64,000 bases of DNA from Salvator merianae (GCA_003586115.2 QVOM02000001.1:15947291-16011290); one strand, 5' to 3'. Numbered from the stretch's first letter, positions 44,940 through 57,264 are shown. Numbers and translations: made by a program. The notes: generated by a model from the sequence alone, not told the origin.

Positions 44940-46075
44940 TTCTTGGATTCCATTGCCTACCTGCTGCTAGGACTTTTGTTCCTCTGTTGTGATATTGTTG
45001 GCTGGGACTGTGCATTTGGATGCAGGAAATGGGCCATTTGCAGCACATCAACGGACTGGGTCAGGTAGGTGATACTAGAGTGGTGACAGTGTGGTGAGGG
45101 AATGATGGTCGGACAAGTGCAGGTCTATGCAGACATTGTTTTGTCCAGCTTATGCCCTCCACCAGAGGGGGCAGGGCCAACAGACTCTGTGTACTGAGGC
45201 TCTGTTATACTGTAGTAATGGTGGTGTGGGAATGCAGCTTGAGTGAATCCATGCTGGCTTGCTTTAAGAACGGATTCCTTTATTTTAGAGCTTTATTCCA
45301 AAATATTAAAAAAAGTAAGGATTCTCAGAACTTGAATTAAAGAAGAAAAGTAAATAATGCTATTCACAGCCCTTGACCCTATTTTTCCCACTTTTACCCA
45401 GATTGTGTACAGTGTAGTTCTTTGTTTAGTTTTTTTTATTTAGGCTGCTAAGAAGCCATTGCTTGAGAACTGGTGCAGAATAGTTGTGGACCTGTGGGGG
45501 AGGGGGGAGGGCCGAAAAGCATAAAATATTGGAATGTATTGTAATGGGCATGAATGTAATTTGTACCTATGCTTGGAATACCAATAAAAAAATATTAGAC
45601 TAGATCAGGGTTTAAATCTCTATTTAGCCAAAGTGGGCTTGAAGTATAAAATTTAAAAAACCTAGAAACAGGCATTACAATCCTTTCTTTTCCTGAGTCC
45701 ACTGTATGGGCTTTTGACAGGAACTTGCAGAAAGTGAATATGAAAATACCATTGCTTGTTCTGATCCAAATGGTCTTCTGTTTGTTTGGCAGTGGCTGAA
45801 CTTGAGATGGCAACCTTAGAGAAAACCCACAGTGATGCAACTCCATGGCAAGACTTTGGATCCTCTAGGACACCATCCATGAAGGATTTTCTGACTGACG
45901 AAGAGTAGGCCAGGGGGTGGGGAAAGCAGATGTGGCTGTCTTCTGCCCCAGCGCCCATCAGAGGTGACTTCTTGTGGCAGCAGTAGAAACTACTCTAAAG
46001 CTGATCAGCAATGCCAATGTGGCAAGGGGGCAGCATGTGGTTGTCATGGTGCCCCTTTGCTGAATGTAAATTTGG
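44940..46075. other. Stretch without a supported gene, one possible LINE tail
   Basis: Near 45525-45597, GGAATGTATTGTAATGGGCA and CAATAAAAAAATATTAGA look like an L1-type 3' tail, at low confidence. No exon. Confidence 0.35.
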
Positions 46076-46079
46076 CTTT

Positions 46080-46520
46080 ATTTATTTAAGAATATATATT
46101 CCATCCTTCACCAGAAGGTCCCATGGGGGATCACAACAATAAAATGATAAAACTATATAGAATATCCCTAAAACATATTTAAAATCTAACTCTCCCTCCC
46201 TGACCCCGGCAGAACTGCACTCAGAAGAAGCTAAACTTCAAAGGTTTTGTTTTAATGAGGTGCCAAAAGACATACAAAGTTGATGCCTGGTGAATCTCCA
46301 GATGGAGGCTGTTCCAAAGTCTGGGAGCCACCACAGACAAGGCCCTCTCTCTTGAGAGAGAAGGAACTACAGGAAGACCTTTCCCTTGAAATCTCAATAC
46401 TCGGGCAGGTTTACATGGGGCACAAGTCATTTAGGACTTTATATGTTAGAGAAGGACAGGATATATCTCAGGAGATGGATTGGAATCAATACACTCAGAA
46501 GGGATCTAATGTATCTAAGG
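46080..46520 (-). mobile_element. LINE 3' region, minus strand
   Basis: The plus strand reads ATATATATTCCATCCTTCAC first, the reverse of a GGCGGGATATAAAT-type LINE end, then CAAAGTCTGGGAGCCACCAC, AAGGCCCTCTCTCTTGAGAG, AGGTTTACATGGGGCACAAG and GTCATTTAGGACTTTATATG. These are ordered blocks of a repeat abundant in squamates. No intact frame. The clade is not resolved. Confidence 0.55.
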
Positions 46521-46524
46521 CTGA

Positions 46525-48105
46525 TGAACTGAATTAGCCACATAGGTGACCTGTATAGAAAAATGCTGCACCCACCTGGCCTCTGGCATGTCCCCAAAAC
46601 TACTGGGACAGAAAAAATCCACAAGGTAGACCAAGCAGGTGCATGCAAGTTTGTGCAGCAATGTGTTGGGAGGGGTGAGGCAGCAACTGGGAAAGGTGAA
46701 ATTCCTTTCACTGATGTGGGTGTAGAGCTCCTGCGAATGAAAAGAATAGCACATTTCTCAATGCTATCTTAGTGCTTGCCTCCACCTCCCCATGTGAGCC
46801 AGCATTTGCCTGTATCAGGACGTGTTGGAGGCTATGCACCAATATGGGCAGTTGCAGTCCACACAGCGAGGGAGATTTCTCTCTCTCTCTTTCACTGTGA
46901 GTGAAAGAAGAGAGAATACTTATACATCTGTCCATTTGTATTTCTATAAGCTGTTCTGAATTGATTTTGATACTGGCTACAATTTTATGCATTTCAGTTT
47001 TATTCTCCAAAGATGAGAATGTGCATAGCAAAAAAGCACTTTGAACTCTTATTAATCTCAACAACTGACTTAATTGCATGTAATTTTTCAGGCGCTTGCT
47101 TTGACCTTTGCTTTATCCCCATGTTGTTAAATTAGGGGCACTAGAATAAAAGAGCAGATTGGGGGGTGGAAATGGTGGAGAATTATCCAGGAAAAACATG
47201 CATTTACATTGCATTTCTGGACATCTGCCTTGCCTTTTTGAGATTTTTTTTTTCACCCTTCAGTGGAGGGAAGTACCTTGGGTAATTAGGTCTATATCAG
47301 AATTGAATTCAGTGTTTAAATGGGAGGCTTTCTGGATGTAACCATGGGTTTCATATGATCTAATTACTGTATAAAAATAAATTAATAAATCTTTCAGTGA
47401 AACTCTTCTGCCTGTTGGAGCAATGTTTGCATTAATTTGGAGCTGTCCAAGGTTTTATACAAGGTAGCATTTTACCTACCTGTTCCTTACTTCTTCCAAA
47501 ATTCTTGTCTCATGCTAGTGTGGCCTACAGTCCATATAATTTTCTGCTCTTCTTGAATGTCACTTGTGGTAGTTTCAAATCCAAAGTTTTCAAATTCAGA
47601 GTTCTCAAGGAGTAGAAATTCCAAAGAAGAGATAAACTCATTCCCTAGTTGATGTCTTCTGATTCTTGAAGAGGTACTTGTGCCATTTGACTCTGATCTT
47701 GGCTTCTTTAGTGAGTCAGTGATGTGCTGAGAACACCCTCAAAGATTTCTATTAGAACTGGAAAATGGCTGCTTGGAAAAACCCAACAGGTGCATTCCAG
47801 TGAACTGAACATTTCAGAACATTTCTTTGAACTGAATTTTCCTTTTGTAGATGTTTTGCTACCAGAGTAGGTAGCATGATTGGTGGTTGTGTTCTTTTTT
47901 GGTTGTTGATGGAGGCTTCATTGCTCCTTATGTATGATTGGCAAATGAATCTTTGTCTTTGTTTTCCTTGGCAGTTGCTCCTTGTTGAGTTGATGCATCT
48001 GTCCTTCCATGGTAGACTTCCTTAGTGGTTTTCCTTGTGTCCATCCTTCTCTGGTAATCTTCCTTGATAGTTTTTCTGATTAGCTGGTATACTAATCTTT
48101 CCTAG
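46525..48105. other. Largely unannotated; may hold the 3' flank of the Penelope-like remnant
   Basis: The plus strand at 47400-48105 is T-rich and could be the reverse of the 3' flank of the element at 48110. A 40-nt hairpin lies at about 46880-46914 (CTTTCACT / AGTGAAAG). No exon. Confidence 0.35.
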
Positions 48106-48109
48106 AGTG

Positions 48110-48412
48110 TTAGAGTGTTGCGTAACTTTTTATCTGCCTAGGTATTGATGGATAACACTGTAGTGGGACTAGGTGTGACTTGAGAAGGTATGGAGCTAGC
48201 CATCTCAATGCTGGGTTCTTGGCTGACTTTTTATCAGCTAAGTTGTTCCTTTTGAATGGTCCACAGATGGGGTCTAAGTCTATAGGTCCATTGATAATTA
48301 GTTTGCTTGAATGCCAGACTTCTGGAAATTCTCTTGATTTCTTTGATTTGGCCACTTCTAGTATTTCTGCAGTTTCCCAGTTGAACTTATGGTTATTTTC
48401 ACCTATATGTAA
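48110..48412 (-). pseudogene. Probable Penelope-like retroelement, C-terminal fragment
   Basis: One open frame of about 101 codons on the minus strand reads HKFNWETAEILEVAKSKKSR near its start, then EVWHSSKLIINGPIDLDPICGP. The order H-K-F-(N/D)-W, then I-L, then R-x-x-x-E-x-W-(H/Y)-S, then I-N, then P-I-Y/C-x-P fits the C-terminal tail after the GIY-YIG nuclease of Penelope-like elements. That assignment is from family memory, not a search. The frame starts after a TAG at 48413-48415, and the GIY-YIG core upstream is too decayed to read. Other retroelements with a similar tail are possible. The protein would have acted in target cleavage and reverse transcription; this copy is dead. Confidence 0.5.
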
Positions 48413-48911
48413 CTAAAGCCTGGCTGTCCATGGCCCTGGATTCTTGCCATTTGTCCTTCAGACAGCATCTTTGATCTTGCTTTGCTTGTCACTGCACCAA
48501 GTCAGCTCCAGAACTGTGCAGCTGGTTTTTTTCCACTTCATTTGGACCATTGTCTCCTCTAAGGGACATAGATTATAAGGAAATGGAAGACATCAGCTAC
48601 TCAAAGTTTCCCAGGCTTCAGTTGATAAGGACTGTATCTTGATTAGCTGGAGGCACAACACTCTCCTTTTCACATAATGATAAATCCAATTTATTGTCTG
48701 ATAGTCTGATAGCAGATTATGATTTATTATAAATATATCTATAGTGGTATTAAATAGCTTTTTGGTCTTTCTGTTCTGTATTCATCTGTCAGCATCACTG
48801 TATTAAGAGACCTTAAACTTTGCATGCACGCTAAAAATATACTAGGGGCATGCACCTTGAATTACTGTTATTAGGTACTGTTGAATCAGGGCTGATGACT
48901 ACTTAGTAACT

Positions 48912-49043
48912 GCACAGACATAACCATGCAATTTTGGTGACAGATACAAATATGATTTGCCATTACCTTCTTCCTGGGAGATGATGGAGATTCAACTTTT
49001 GAACTTCTGCTTTCTAGACATTTGCTCTGTCAGTGAGCAGCTG
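48912..49043 (-). mobile_element. tRNA-derived SINE fragment, minus strand
   Basis: On the plus strand TTTGCCATTACCTTCTTCCT, TGGGAGATGATGGAGATTCA, ACTTCTGCTTTCTAGACATT and TGCTCTGTCAGTGAGCAG match the body and head of the SINE at 12922-13107. The tail is missing or diverged. Confidence 0.5.
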
Positions 49044-49044
49044 C

Positions 49045-49725
49045 CTTCTAGCTTAATTTCTATGTGTATTTTATTGCAAGTTTCAGTAATTTTGATTAAT
49101 ACAGTCTGTGTGATATCAAGCAGCTTAGTGAGTTGAGAATCAGCTCACACTATGTTATTTGTACAATTATGATGTGTAACTTCATAAAGAGTGAAGGCAA
49201 GTATGCACTACTCAAGGGATGGTGAATGCCAACCAGAGGGCTGCAATCAGTTGTGGTGGACTTTCAACATATAGCCATATATACCCTGTGAAGACTTGTG
49301 AATGATGGTGACTGGTCTCCATATAGTATCTTGGTTGGCTTTCTTGGAATTATACATGGGCAGGCCAGAGATGGGGCTATGCAGTGGCTGGCTTGGCCAC
49401 ACTGCCTTATTTTTCCTGCAAGTGTCAAAACAGTGATGGGGTTCAGAAGGAAAGTGAGACCTGTGAGGAGGCACAGAGTCAGGAAAGTATAACTAAGAGC
49501 AGCAGGAGAACTGTAAACAAGGCAAGGTAAGTAGCCTTGATACTACTCAGCTGTGGCACAGGGTAGTATAGAGACAATAATACTGGGAGTAGATGGGGGA
49601 AAGGGAAAGGATGTTCAGTAGCAAGCTAATAGGAAAACAAAGTCCAGGTAATGATAAAATTGGAAGAGATGTAATGGAGAAAGGATGAAGGCTTAGAATG
49701 AGGAACCTTAAAAGAAAGGGAAAGA
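49045..49725. other. Stretch without a supported gene
   Basis: No exon or repeat recognised. Frame 49247-49474 on the minus strand is uninformative. Confidence 0.4.
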
Positions 49726-49727
49726 GA

Positions 49728-50200
49728 GGTTTGCACTTACCTGTAGGTGAGCTTCTGGATGCTCACTGGACAAGCCTGTCTGCATGCCCACACTGCTGTT
49801 GCATCCAGGAGTGCCTCCAGCTGTTACTGGATGCTACTAGCTGTGGACAAATAAAATGTTCACAGCTTGACTGGGAGCAGCTGGATGGCTCCAGGTCAGC
49901 AGCATTCACACCCTCTTCTGAGTGCGAATGTTGTCAATGGGTGGGGCAGGGCAGGGCAGCTGTGGCTATGCAGCCACACACCACATTCTGATCATCATGG
50001 CAAAGTCTGGCTGCATGCTCGATGTTTTTGCGGCCACTGTCATGGCGACTGGGCCTGCCATTCACACTTTGAGTGCCAGTGGCCTGCTACAGGGTTGTTT
50101 TAGCATTTGAAGTGTGAACAGACACCACGCTGCTGGATCTTTATTAGCCCAGCATGCTATTGTTATACCACATTGGGCTGGTAAGTGTGAACAGGTCCAG
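49728..50200. mobile_element. Family A element, near complete
   Basis: It runs from GGTTTGCACTTACCTGTAGG to GGTAAGTGTGAACAGGTCC. The left end has a type I hairpin GTGAGC / GCTCAC. The right end has a type II hairpin AGCCCAGCATG / CATTGGGCTGG. A central AGCTGTGGACAAATAAAATG / TTCACAGCT hairpin lies near 49849-49868. GACAGACACCACGC-like text and AATGTTGTCAATGG are private to this copy. Confidence 0.65.
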
Positions 50201-50204
50201 GAAA

Positions 50205-51780
50205 TGCTGCTGAGTGGTAGCTCCTATCATGTCTTGCTGTTAGGCATGCTGTGGGTAGGCGGTAGCACAGCAATGTTTGGAGGACCACCAATATTGACTA
50301 CTTCTGTTGTATGGAAATACATCAGTATGAGACAAGTCCTGGCTTCTGAAAGAAAAGGTAATGAGTACTTCATGCTTAGCCAGAATTGGCAGTGTGTTCT
50401 GGGGTTCTAAGCCTTCTCGCATGTTGTTGTTGATTTAACTCTATGTAACCTCAGGGGTTAGCATCTTCCTTTCATGTATCTGCAGCTCTTCTCTTTGAGG
50501 CACATATAGTGAAGATACGAAACAGTCCTTAGATACTCACCCAGTTGTAACAGATAGCCTGTCCTGGCAAGGGAACATAACTCCTATTTAATGTGTTCAG
50601 TTCTAGCTTGAACAAGACTGCTGCAGCAGAAGGCAAAGTTCCAGTTAAGTACCTTACAGGATAAATACAGTGTGCATTAGATGAAATCAAATGGGTGGAA
50701 GCAGTGACGGGAACGGACACTCAGACTTAGTGGGAAGCACGGGCAGACAGATTATGGCATGCCTCACAGGCTCTGCATGCCTTCTAAGTAACAAATATAC
50801 TCTTCCATGGATGAGCAGGAAAGCAAAATGATAACAGGCCTGCTGGCCAGCCAACCTGTTGAGAACTAAGATTGATAAAGTCATGGTGAGATGAAGGTAG
50901 CATTCACCGGCTACGAATGAAGTCTGAAGAAGTACCAGGTGGGGCTCCCTATGCACTGTTTTGAGTACATGTGCCCACGTATGACACTTGTGAGGGAGCT
51001 TTTTGCTCTCTGTGCCCAGAGCTGTTCCTCCTCAGTCTAAGCAGGTGCAGACATTTGTTAGGAAAGGCACTTGCTGTTCATTCCGTCTGGGTGGTCTTAA
51101 GGTGGCGCAACACAGAACTCCAGTGTAGTGGGATGCCTGTGTTAATGTGAAGTTTTGCTCTAGTGACTTCCTGGCCTCCGTGTCTTCACAAGGGCTCGCA
51201 CAAGGGCCCATCTGTCATTTTGCTGCTTGGGGTGAAGTTACGCCTTTCACTCCACAGGTGTATTAGATGCTGAATACCATTGCAATATGGTGAGAGACCA
51301 ATGTCTCCTTTACCCTTTAGGTCAACAGAATAGCTTACAGAATGCAGGAGAAGCCAAGCAATAGACACACATATACAATTCTTTGGCCTTCCTAAAGCCT
51401 GTCCCACTCTCTCCCTCCTCCCCTCCCCATTTGCCATCTAAGGCTCCTGCATTGTACTACCTCTGGTCTCTTCTTGGGATGAACTCTTTGGGTGCAGCAG
51501 TGGGCTTGAATAAAATGATTTATAGAACTGTTTTCTTTAGGGATTCTTTGGCTCATCCAACTCAAGGTGATATAACGGTCAGTGAGTGTGGGTGTGGGGG
51601 GAGAGGAGATCGTTCATTCTCTATATGAGCAGCTTTCTGCTTGGAAGACCCCTGACATAGGTTACCCCATATGCCCTCTTCCCATTTATAGCCATATAAC
51701 TCTTCTAATATGTACTTACGTACAGCAACACACACACACACACAGAGGCAACTATTTTCCAGCTTTTATGTAATGAAGCC
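50205..51780. other. Unique DNA; short CA repeat at 51729-51744
   Basis: (CA)8 at 51729-51744. No exon or interspersed repeat recognised. Minus frame 51186-51437 has no domain. Confidence 0.45.
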
Positions 51781-51784
51781 TAAA

Positions 51785-51960
51785 GAAAAAAAAAACCCCT
51801 ACCGTTAATAAATTTATGATCCTTAATTAGCTCGGCTGTTAATGAATCAGCGTCTTTACCGTAACACAGTCATTAAGCACAGGATGGAATGGCATCCTGG
51901 CTGTGGTTGGGTATCTCTCCCAGCTATTGATGCTGCGAAAGGGGGAGGAGGGAGGGGATG
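51785..51960. promoter_or_regulatory. Candidate conserved noncoding enhancer
   Basis: TAATAAATTTATGATCC, TTAATTAG (51823-51830), TTAATGAATCAGCGTC and CAGTCATTAAGCACAGG pack CDX/HOX-like TTTATGA, LHX-like TTAATTAG and AP-1/MAF-like sites in 80 bp. CpGs are kept (TACCGTTAAT, CTCGGCTG, GCGTCTTTACCGTAAC) in an otherwise CpG-poor window. No similarity to the repeats here. Confidence 0.35.
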
Positions 51961-51964
51961 GTCT

Positions 51965-53425
51965 AAAATATTAGTGACACAACATCACTGCTGCGATTAA
52001 AGGAAGGAATAGATCAGGTAGTGCAACCTCGGCAAGATCTACAGTCTTGCTCTTGGTGACTTTAAATTTTCTTATCTTTGATCGGAGGAAATGGGGTTTG
52101 ATTAGAGGGAGCCCATGGGGAAAGTGGAAGATGCTCTGGGCCCTCTTGGCTGGGCGAGAGAAAGAACTGGTGGAGGACGGACAGTTGGAGCTCCTGCAAG
52201 GTTGACCCAGGGGGGCTGTTTGCTTGAGCTGCATCAGGAGCTGGTAATGAAAGCACTGAGAGGGGTGCTTGAAGAGGTCATTGCTGGCAGCACAAATGAC
52301 CTGAGCATATAAATGGAGAAAGTGAGCGTTGACACCATATTGCATCCATTCAACATATTTCTGCTCTTTAAAATTCCTATGTGCTGCAGGAGAGAATGAA
52401 GTTGGGACCTTGGGCCTGATTTCTTGGCTGCTGATAGTAGTGATTGAGTGAGGGGCCACGCAGGCCTAAGTGTTTCTAAAATAAGTCAGGCCTACAGGCC
52501 ATCAAAATTCAGCTAACTGATTGCAATTGTTGTAAATCACCTAACCTTCATAATTCCTTTTTCTGCAACAAGCAGGCATACAATCCAACTGCTAAGGGCT
52601 GGAGGCTGAACAGTGGCCTGGAGGTCAATCTTACAAAGGACAAGTTTTCTATTGCAAGATGTCTTCTGTTTGAGGGATGCTCACTGCAAGCACGTTTTAT
52701 ATATAAAGACTGCAAAACCGTGAAGGCAAGAAGGACCTTGGTATTGCCCAGCAGAACTGGGAAAACTTTCAGAAGAGATACAATTGCCGCCACTATGATG
52801 GTAGACGCTGCATTTGAATTTAATGTGCAGTGACTATTTATACATCTGTATCTAGGTAGACAAAATAGCATGTGAAATTTTATGTAAATCTGGGCTCGGA
52901 ATGGGCTGGAATGTATTTAGTTTTGGGTTCTGTTTTAAGATGAATGAGTCTCATAGGAAAGTAGCAGGAGCACAGATAGCTTTCTTTGCCATTGGAGCAG
53001 CCATTCAGGTATTTGCTTACCCTGCTTCTTCGGCTCTATTGAGCATCCCAGACAAAAGGAACCCTGGGACGAGTAGGCCGTGTCTCTGCATGTCATTCAA
53101 AAGACCCTGGTGGGGCACTGAAATCTACCTATCTCGGCAGCACCCCAAGCCAAAGGGGCAAAGACTCAGTGCATGAGAAGCAGCACTGAGCCAGCCCTTG
53201 CTGCAGCAAAATGCATTGCATTTGCGTGAGGGCTGCTTGAGAACGGCAGCCTTGGTGATGGCCAGCTGAGGCCACAACGGCAGCTCTTTGTGGCAGGGAC
53301 ACCTCCCAGAGATCTCTTGCCAGTGAAATGGATACTCGATGATTGTCTAATACATATACTAAGCTGGAATATGATTAGGGTCAAAAGGACCAGTGTAGTG
53401 TAGTGTCCAGGATGTTGGGATAGAA
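51965..53425. other. Stretch without a supported gene
   Basis: Frame 51971-52459 on the minus strand (162 codons) has no recognisable domain. No repeats recognised. Confidence 0.4.
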
Positions 53426-53429
53426 TCAA

Positions 53430-53738
53430 GGGCTGTTTCTGCAAGGTGGATGCTATCCCACACCATGCTGGATCTAATGATCCAGCACAGGATTGGTTGG
53501 ATGGCCAGTGGCTTGTGCCGAAAGGATGGCCTATCCTTGCCCAATTCTGAAACTGCTAGCCAGGGTTATTTTAATCAGGTCTCCAAAAGCAGCCCACCTG
53601 GTGCCTGGACTAGAACAGTCAGTATGGTTGTAGCTCTCTTCAAACAGGTCTATTGCTAATCCAGAACAGGGACCTCTTGCGATGGTTCTGGGCTGGAACA
53701 GCACTAATCCAATGCAGACAGCATGCAGAAATGGCCAG
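53430..53738. mobile_element. Family B element
   Basis: GGGCTGTTTCTGCAAGGTGG and CATGCAGAAATGGCCAGAG are inverted ends. The right half (AGAACAGTCAGTATGG..., CAGGTCTATTGCTAATCCAG, GGGACCTCTTGCGATGGTTC) is clearly homologous to 60530-60660 of the element at 60160. Confidence 0.65.
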
Positions 53739-53739
53739 A

Positions 53740-55115
53740 GGTAAGAGCAGGTGAGACACTGGCTGTGCCTCCATTTCTCTAGTGGAAGACAAATTGAGGA
53801 GCTATCTCCATCAGGTGGGGTTTCCTTCATGTCCTTAGACTACCTTGGGGAGGACCTTGATGTCCTCATGGCTTCGCTAAGATCATGTTCTGACGTTTTT
53901 TCCCAGAGAGGCTTTGGGTCAGTGTGCAAGAAACAACTTTAGACTATGTTTTGTGCAGTTAACTTTTTCCACCTTAGAGAGGCGCTGAAGTCCTTCTACA
54001 CATCCTCAAGCCCCTTCCACGGTGGTGGTCTGGTGCTGTGGCAGACTTCAGTGCCTCTCCAAAGTGATTGAATGGTCCATGGAAATAGGTCATTGTTGAG
54101 GCTGGGTTCAATGCAAGTCCGCACCCAAAGTGACTTCATATTGGCCAGGCCTGGGTGGCAACTTGTATGAAGAAGGAAAAAAGAATGGGCTCTAGGCCTG
54201 AGCTATTGGGTGTGCCTGCTCTACTTTTGCAGACCAGCTGCCTCTCTTAGGATAACAACAAAAACTCCTTTCTCCTCCATCCCCATTGTGGTGAACTGAT
54301 GATGAATATGGGTTTGTGGAGATGATGTGTATGGTCATGAGATTTCAGTGCATCGCCTGATACTCAATCACACCTAAATATTTCCATCAGGGAGAGATCA
54401 ACAGACTAACATTTGAGCCTATTGAAACTGCACTGTTCCGTGGGTTCACCTAAAGACCTTGCCAATGTTTTAGATTAGCTTCCCAATCAACATTAGTCAG
54501 TGAATTACTGCTAGGTTGGCTGGGTCTGATGAGATGTGCAATTTAAAAACACCTAGAGGGCACCAGATTGGGGAAAGCTGTGCTCTCCATGTCTTCCTCA
54601 TGGGGTTGAGTTTCAAAACTTCACCTATGCTCTGTACAGAAACCTTCACTATGGCTCCCCCAGTGGTTCACAGATTGCTGCCCTTAGTAAAGACACCTCT
54701 TTTAACCCGGCTCTGACATGGTCATATAAGCTGAATGAATCTCCCAGCTGTGCTTTCCTCTCTCTCCTTTATGTGGTTCATCTTCTGAAGCACATGGTAG
54801 GAAGATGTCCTATGAAAATCCCAGTGCACAAGGGGTCCTTGATTTAAGCTGGTTATGACAGTTTTATGGTTCATCCTCAAGTGAGCTGAGACAGCCTCAG
54901 TAACTTTTTAGCATCACTTAAGTTCAGTCTCGCAAGTTGCATTAGAACCTTGGGTCCCAGAGGCAAATGCAGCAATTGTACAGAGTGCACTAAATCACCG
55001 TGCCACTCAGTAACTAAAAGTTCCTAATAAATAATTTTTACAGGGAATGCAGTCCATATATTACAGAGGGCTAGATGCCTACATATTTCAAGCCAATTGT
55101 CATATTTGACTAGCT
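53740..55115. other. Stretch without a supported gene
   Basis: No exon or repeat recognised. Short plus frame 54516-54716 has no features. Confidence 0.4.
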
Positions 55116-55119
55116 CTCT

Positions 55120-55410
55120 TTCTACGCAGCCCTGTCAAGACGCCAAATGACTGCTCAAATATGGGAGACCTTTTGGATTCGGCAATCATTAATTTCCCAG
55201 AGACTAAATAAGGTTGACTTTTAATGCAAAGCCGTTTGTAAGCGAACATGGCACTCCGGTTTGCACGCAAAATAAACCAGCGTCCATCGTTTTTCTTGGC
55301 GGAGGGGACGACTCTGCTGTAAGGGAATGCAAATTCCTGTGGTTAGAACACAAGGCAATAGCTCCTGCTAATCCTTCTTGTTGAACCATCATATTTTGAG
55401 ATGCTTTCCA
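55120..55410. promoter_or_regulatory. Candidate conserved noncoding enhancer
   Basis: A POU octamer ATGCAAAT (55327-55334) sits in the near-palindrome GGAATGCAAATTCC, followed at once by a RUNX core TGTGGT (55338-55343). Upstream lie AATCATTAATTTCCC and GACTTTTAATGCAAAG, with retained CpGs (GTAAGCGAACATGGC, TTGCACGCAAAATAAACC). No repeat similarity. The minus frame 55204-55392 is not convincing as coding. Confidence 0.4.
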
Positions 55411-56029
55411 CTGCTTTTACAGTCATGCCTGGTTTATGGCCCAATATAGGAAGCAGCTCCATAAACCACTCTAAAGCTGGGCAAAGTATCCCTTTCTTCT
55501 GTTCAGACAGAGCTTGACTTTTGTTTTGTAGGCAGAACAGTGTTTGGGAAAAAAATATACATACCTCTTTTGGGACTAAAACTCCCATGACCCTTTTATT
55601 GGCTCCTGTGGCTAAGGATTATGGGAACTGTAGTGTAAAGAGAAAGTGTTCCATACTTTTGGGAGGATCACTGATAGACAGCAACATTTGAATCCAGAAG
55701 ATCCCCAAGTGATATTTGCATGCCCAAACACCTCTGAGAGTGCTGCCTAGAGGAAATAATCTTGGACATGGTGTTGGAGGCTCCTTCCATAATGAATTGT
55801 CCTCTGTGTCAATTATGCCTCTTCTGTGCTGATATGGGACTTCATAGCCACCATGATAACCACGAGAGTGTCTCAGTGTATCAATAAATTGACACATTCT
55901 TCTGGACACATACTTCAGCTGGAGAGTGCTGTAGAAAGGACTGATTGGAATCTGTTAGTAGATGGATTTCTGTTAAATCCGTTCTTATGAACTGATCATT
56001 CCCAGGTAAGGTTTGGGGTAATAACAGGA

Positions 56030-56110
56030 GTGATCTGTGGAGACTGTCCAGCCTTGGAGACTAGTACATTTGGGTGGATTTCTGAATGCTCTGGCAGAGG
56101 TTCCAACATT
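56030..56110 (+). mobile_element. L2-type LINE fragment
   Basis: CCAGCCTTGGAGACTAGTAC, then GGATTTCTGAATGCTCTGG, then CAGAGGTTCC align with 21980-22035 of the L2 fragment (CCCTTGGAGACTTATGGAAT, GGATTCCTGAATGCTCTGGG). This copy is frameshifted and very short. Confidence 0.55.
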
Positions 56111-56483
56111 TTGTTATCAATATTATTTAAATTGATGTTCTTCTCTTCACCCAAAGGTTTCAGCATGGTTTATAAATCAGTCAACATGACTGGCACTCCT
56201 GTTAAGGCTGTGATCTTGCTTTATGCTGAGGGATGGACAGGATGATCGTAATCCAATTGCAGACATGCCTGGAGGAAGTATAGTATATAGATGTATTTCA
56301 CTGTGGTTTGAAGCCTGGCTATGACCTTCACAACTACTTTGGTCTCCTTAGGTGGTGATCTTGGTCAAGAGACTAAGGGGGGAGCATAAACCTTTTGGTT
56401 TTCTCTCTCTTTTTTGAAGTAATACAACTTTGACTTTTCCACACCAGACATTATTGCATGCTAGCAAAGGTTCCGGGCCCTTT

Positions 56484-56960
56484 CCTGCACATACTGGTGT
56501 GGGATAGGGGAAACCCCACCCCTGCTAGAATGCTTCCTCCACATGGATGAAGGGTTAGAGTGGAGGGCACCCCAAATAATACCGAATCCTGCTCTACTAG
56601 TAGACCTTGATGGTGAGGTATACTGGCATACTAGTGGTCTGGTCCAGAACAGAGGGCCATGTGTGGAAGGCATATAGCCCCCTATCCTGATATACAGGGG
56701 GCATTTCACTGGTTCAATAGGAAGTACCACTGGCAGTGGGCATGCACATGGAAAGGGTCCAGCTGGCAACTCCAAAGGCTGGGAGCAAAAACTTCCTGAC
56801 CCTCACAGGCTGAGTGGCAGCTTCAAAGGCTGTGCTTAGGCTTCGACAACAGTGGCTGGGGCTGGGGTGGCATGAGCTCTCCCAAAGTGGATGGCCCAGT
56901 TTTACTCCAGTAGCAACCCGTCCCAGTATGGAATGGGTTGCATATCCCAGGACAGGGCAT
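56484..56960. mobile_element. Family B element, left part
   Basis: It starts CCGGGCCCTTTCCTGCACAT. The interior shares AGCTGGCAACTCCAAAGGCT with 15690-15720 and a TATACTGGCATACTAGTGGTC hairpin-like part. The right end is not clear. Frame 56461-56775 on the minus strand is its translation. Confidence 0.45.
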
Positions 56961-57118
56961 CCCACCCTGGCACAGGCTAAAAAAGGTAATTGTGAAAATG
57001 GGATATATAAAATCGGAGTAATCGGCAGTGGGCTAAATAGTTTGAGAACACATCCAAGAGGCAGTATTATCATTACATAGTTGTTCAACCAGTAGAAGGG
57101 TGTGTAGCCCAGAGTTCT

Positions 57119-57264
57119 AAGGCTCTTTCTGCACTGATTCTGGATTGCATCCCACAATAGGGGCCTGCAGTTCACTTGTTAGTGTAGATCAAGGCAGACC
57201 CTAGAAGGAAGGTCCCAAGATCCTTTCCTAGCATGAGGCAACATTCCATACAGAAAGAACCACA
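57119..57264. mobile_element. Short family B element (about 146 bp)
   Basis: AAGGCTCTTTCTGCACTGAT and CATACAGAAAGAACC are the inverted ends. The size class is like 3250-3392 and 34643-34793. Confidence 0.45.

Noticed and set aside
45159..45175. CCACCAGAGGGGGCAGG as a CTCF site
   Set aside because: The spacing between CCA and GGC is two bases too long for the core, so only the AGGGGGCA half matches.
51971..52459. 162-codon minus-strand frame next to a conserved-looking block
   Set aside because: No recognisable protein family. Proximity to the block does not make it an exon.
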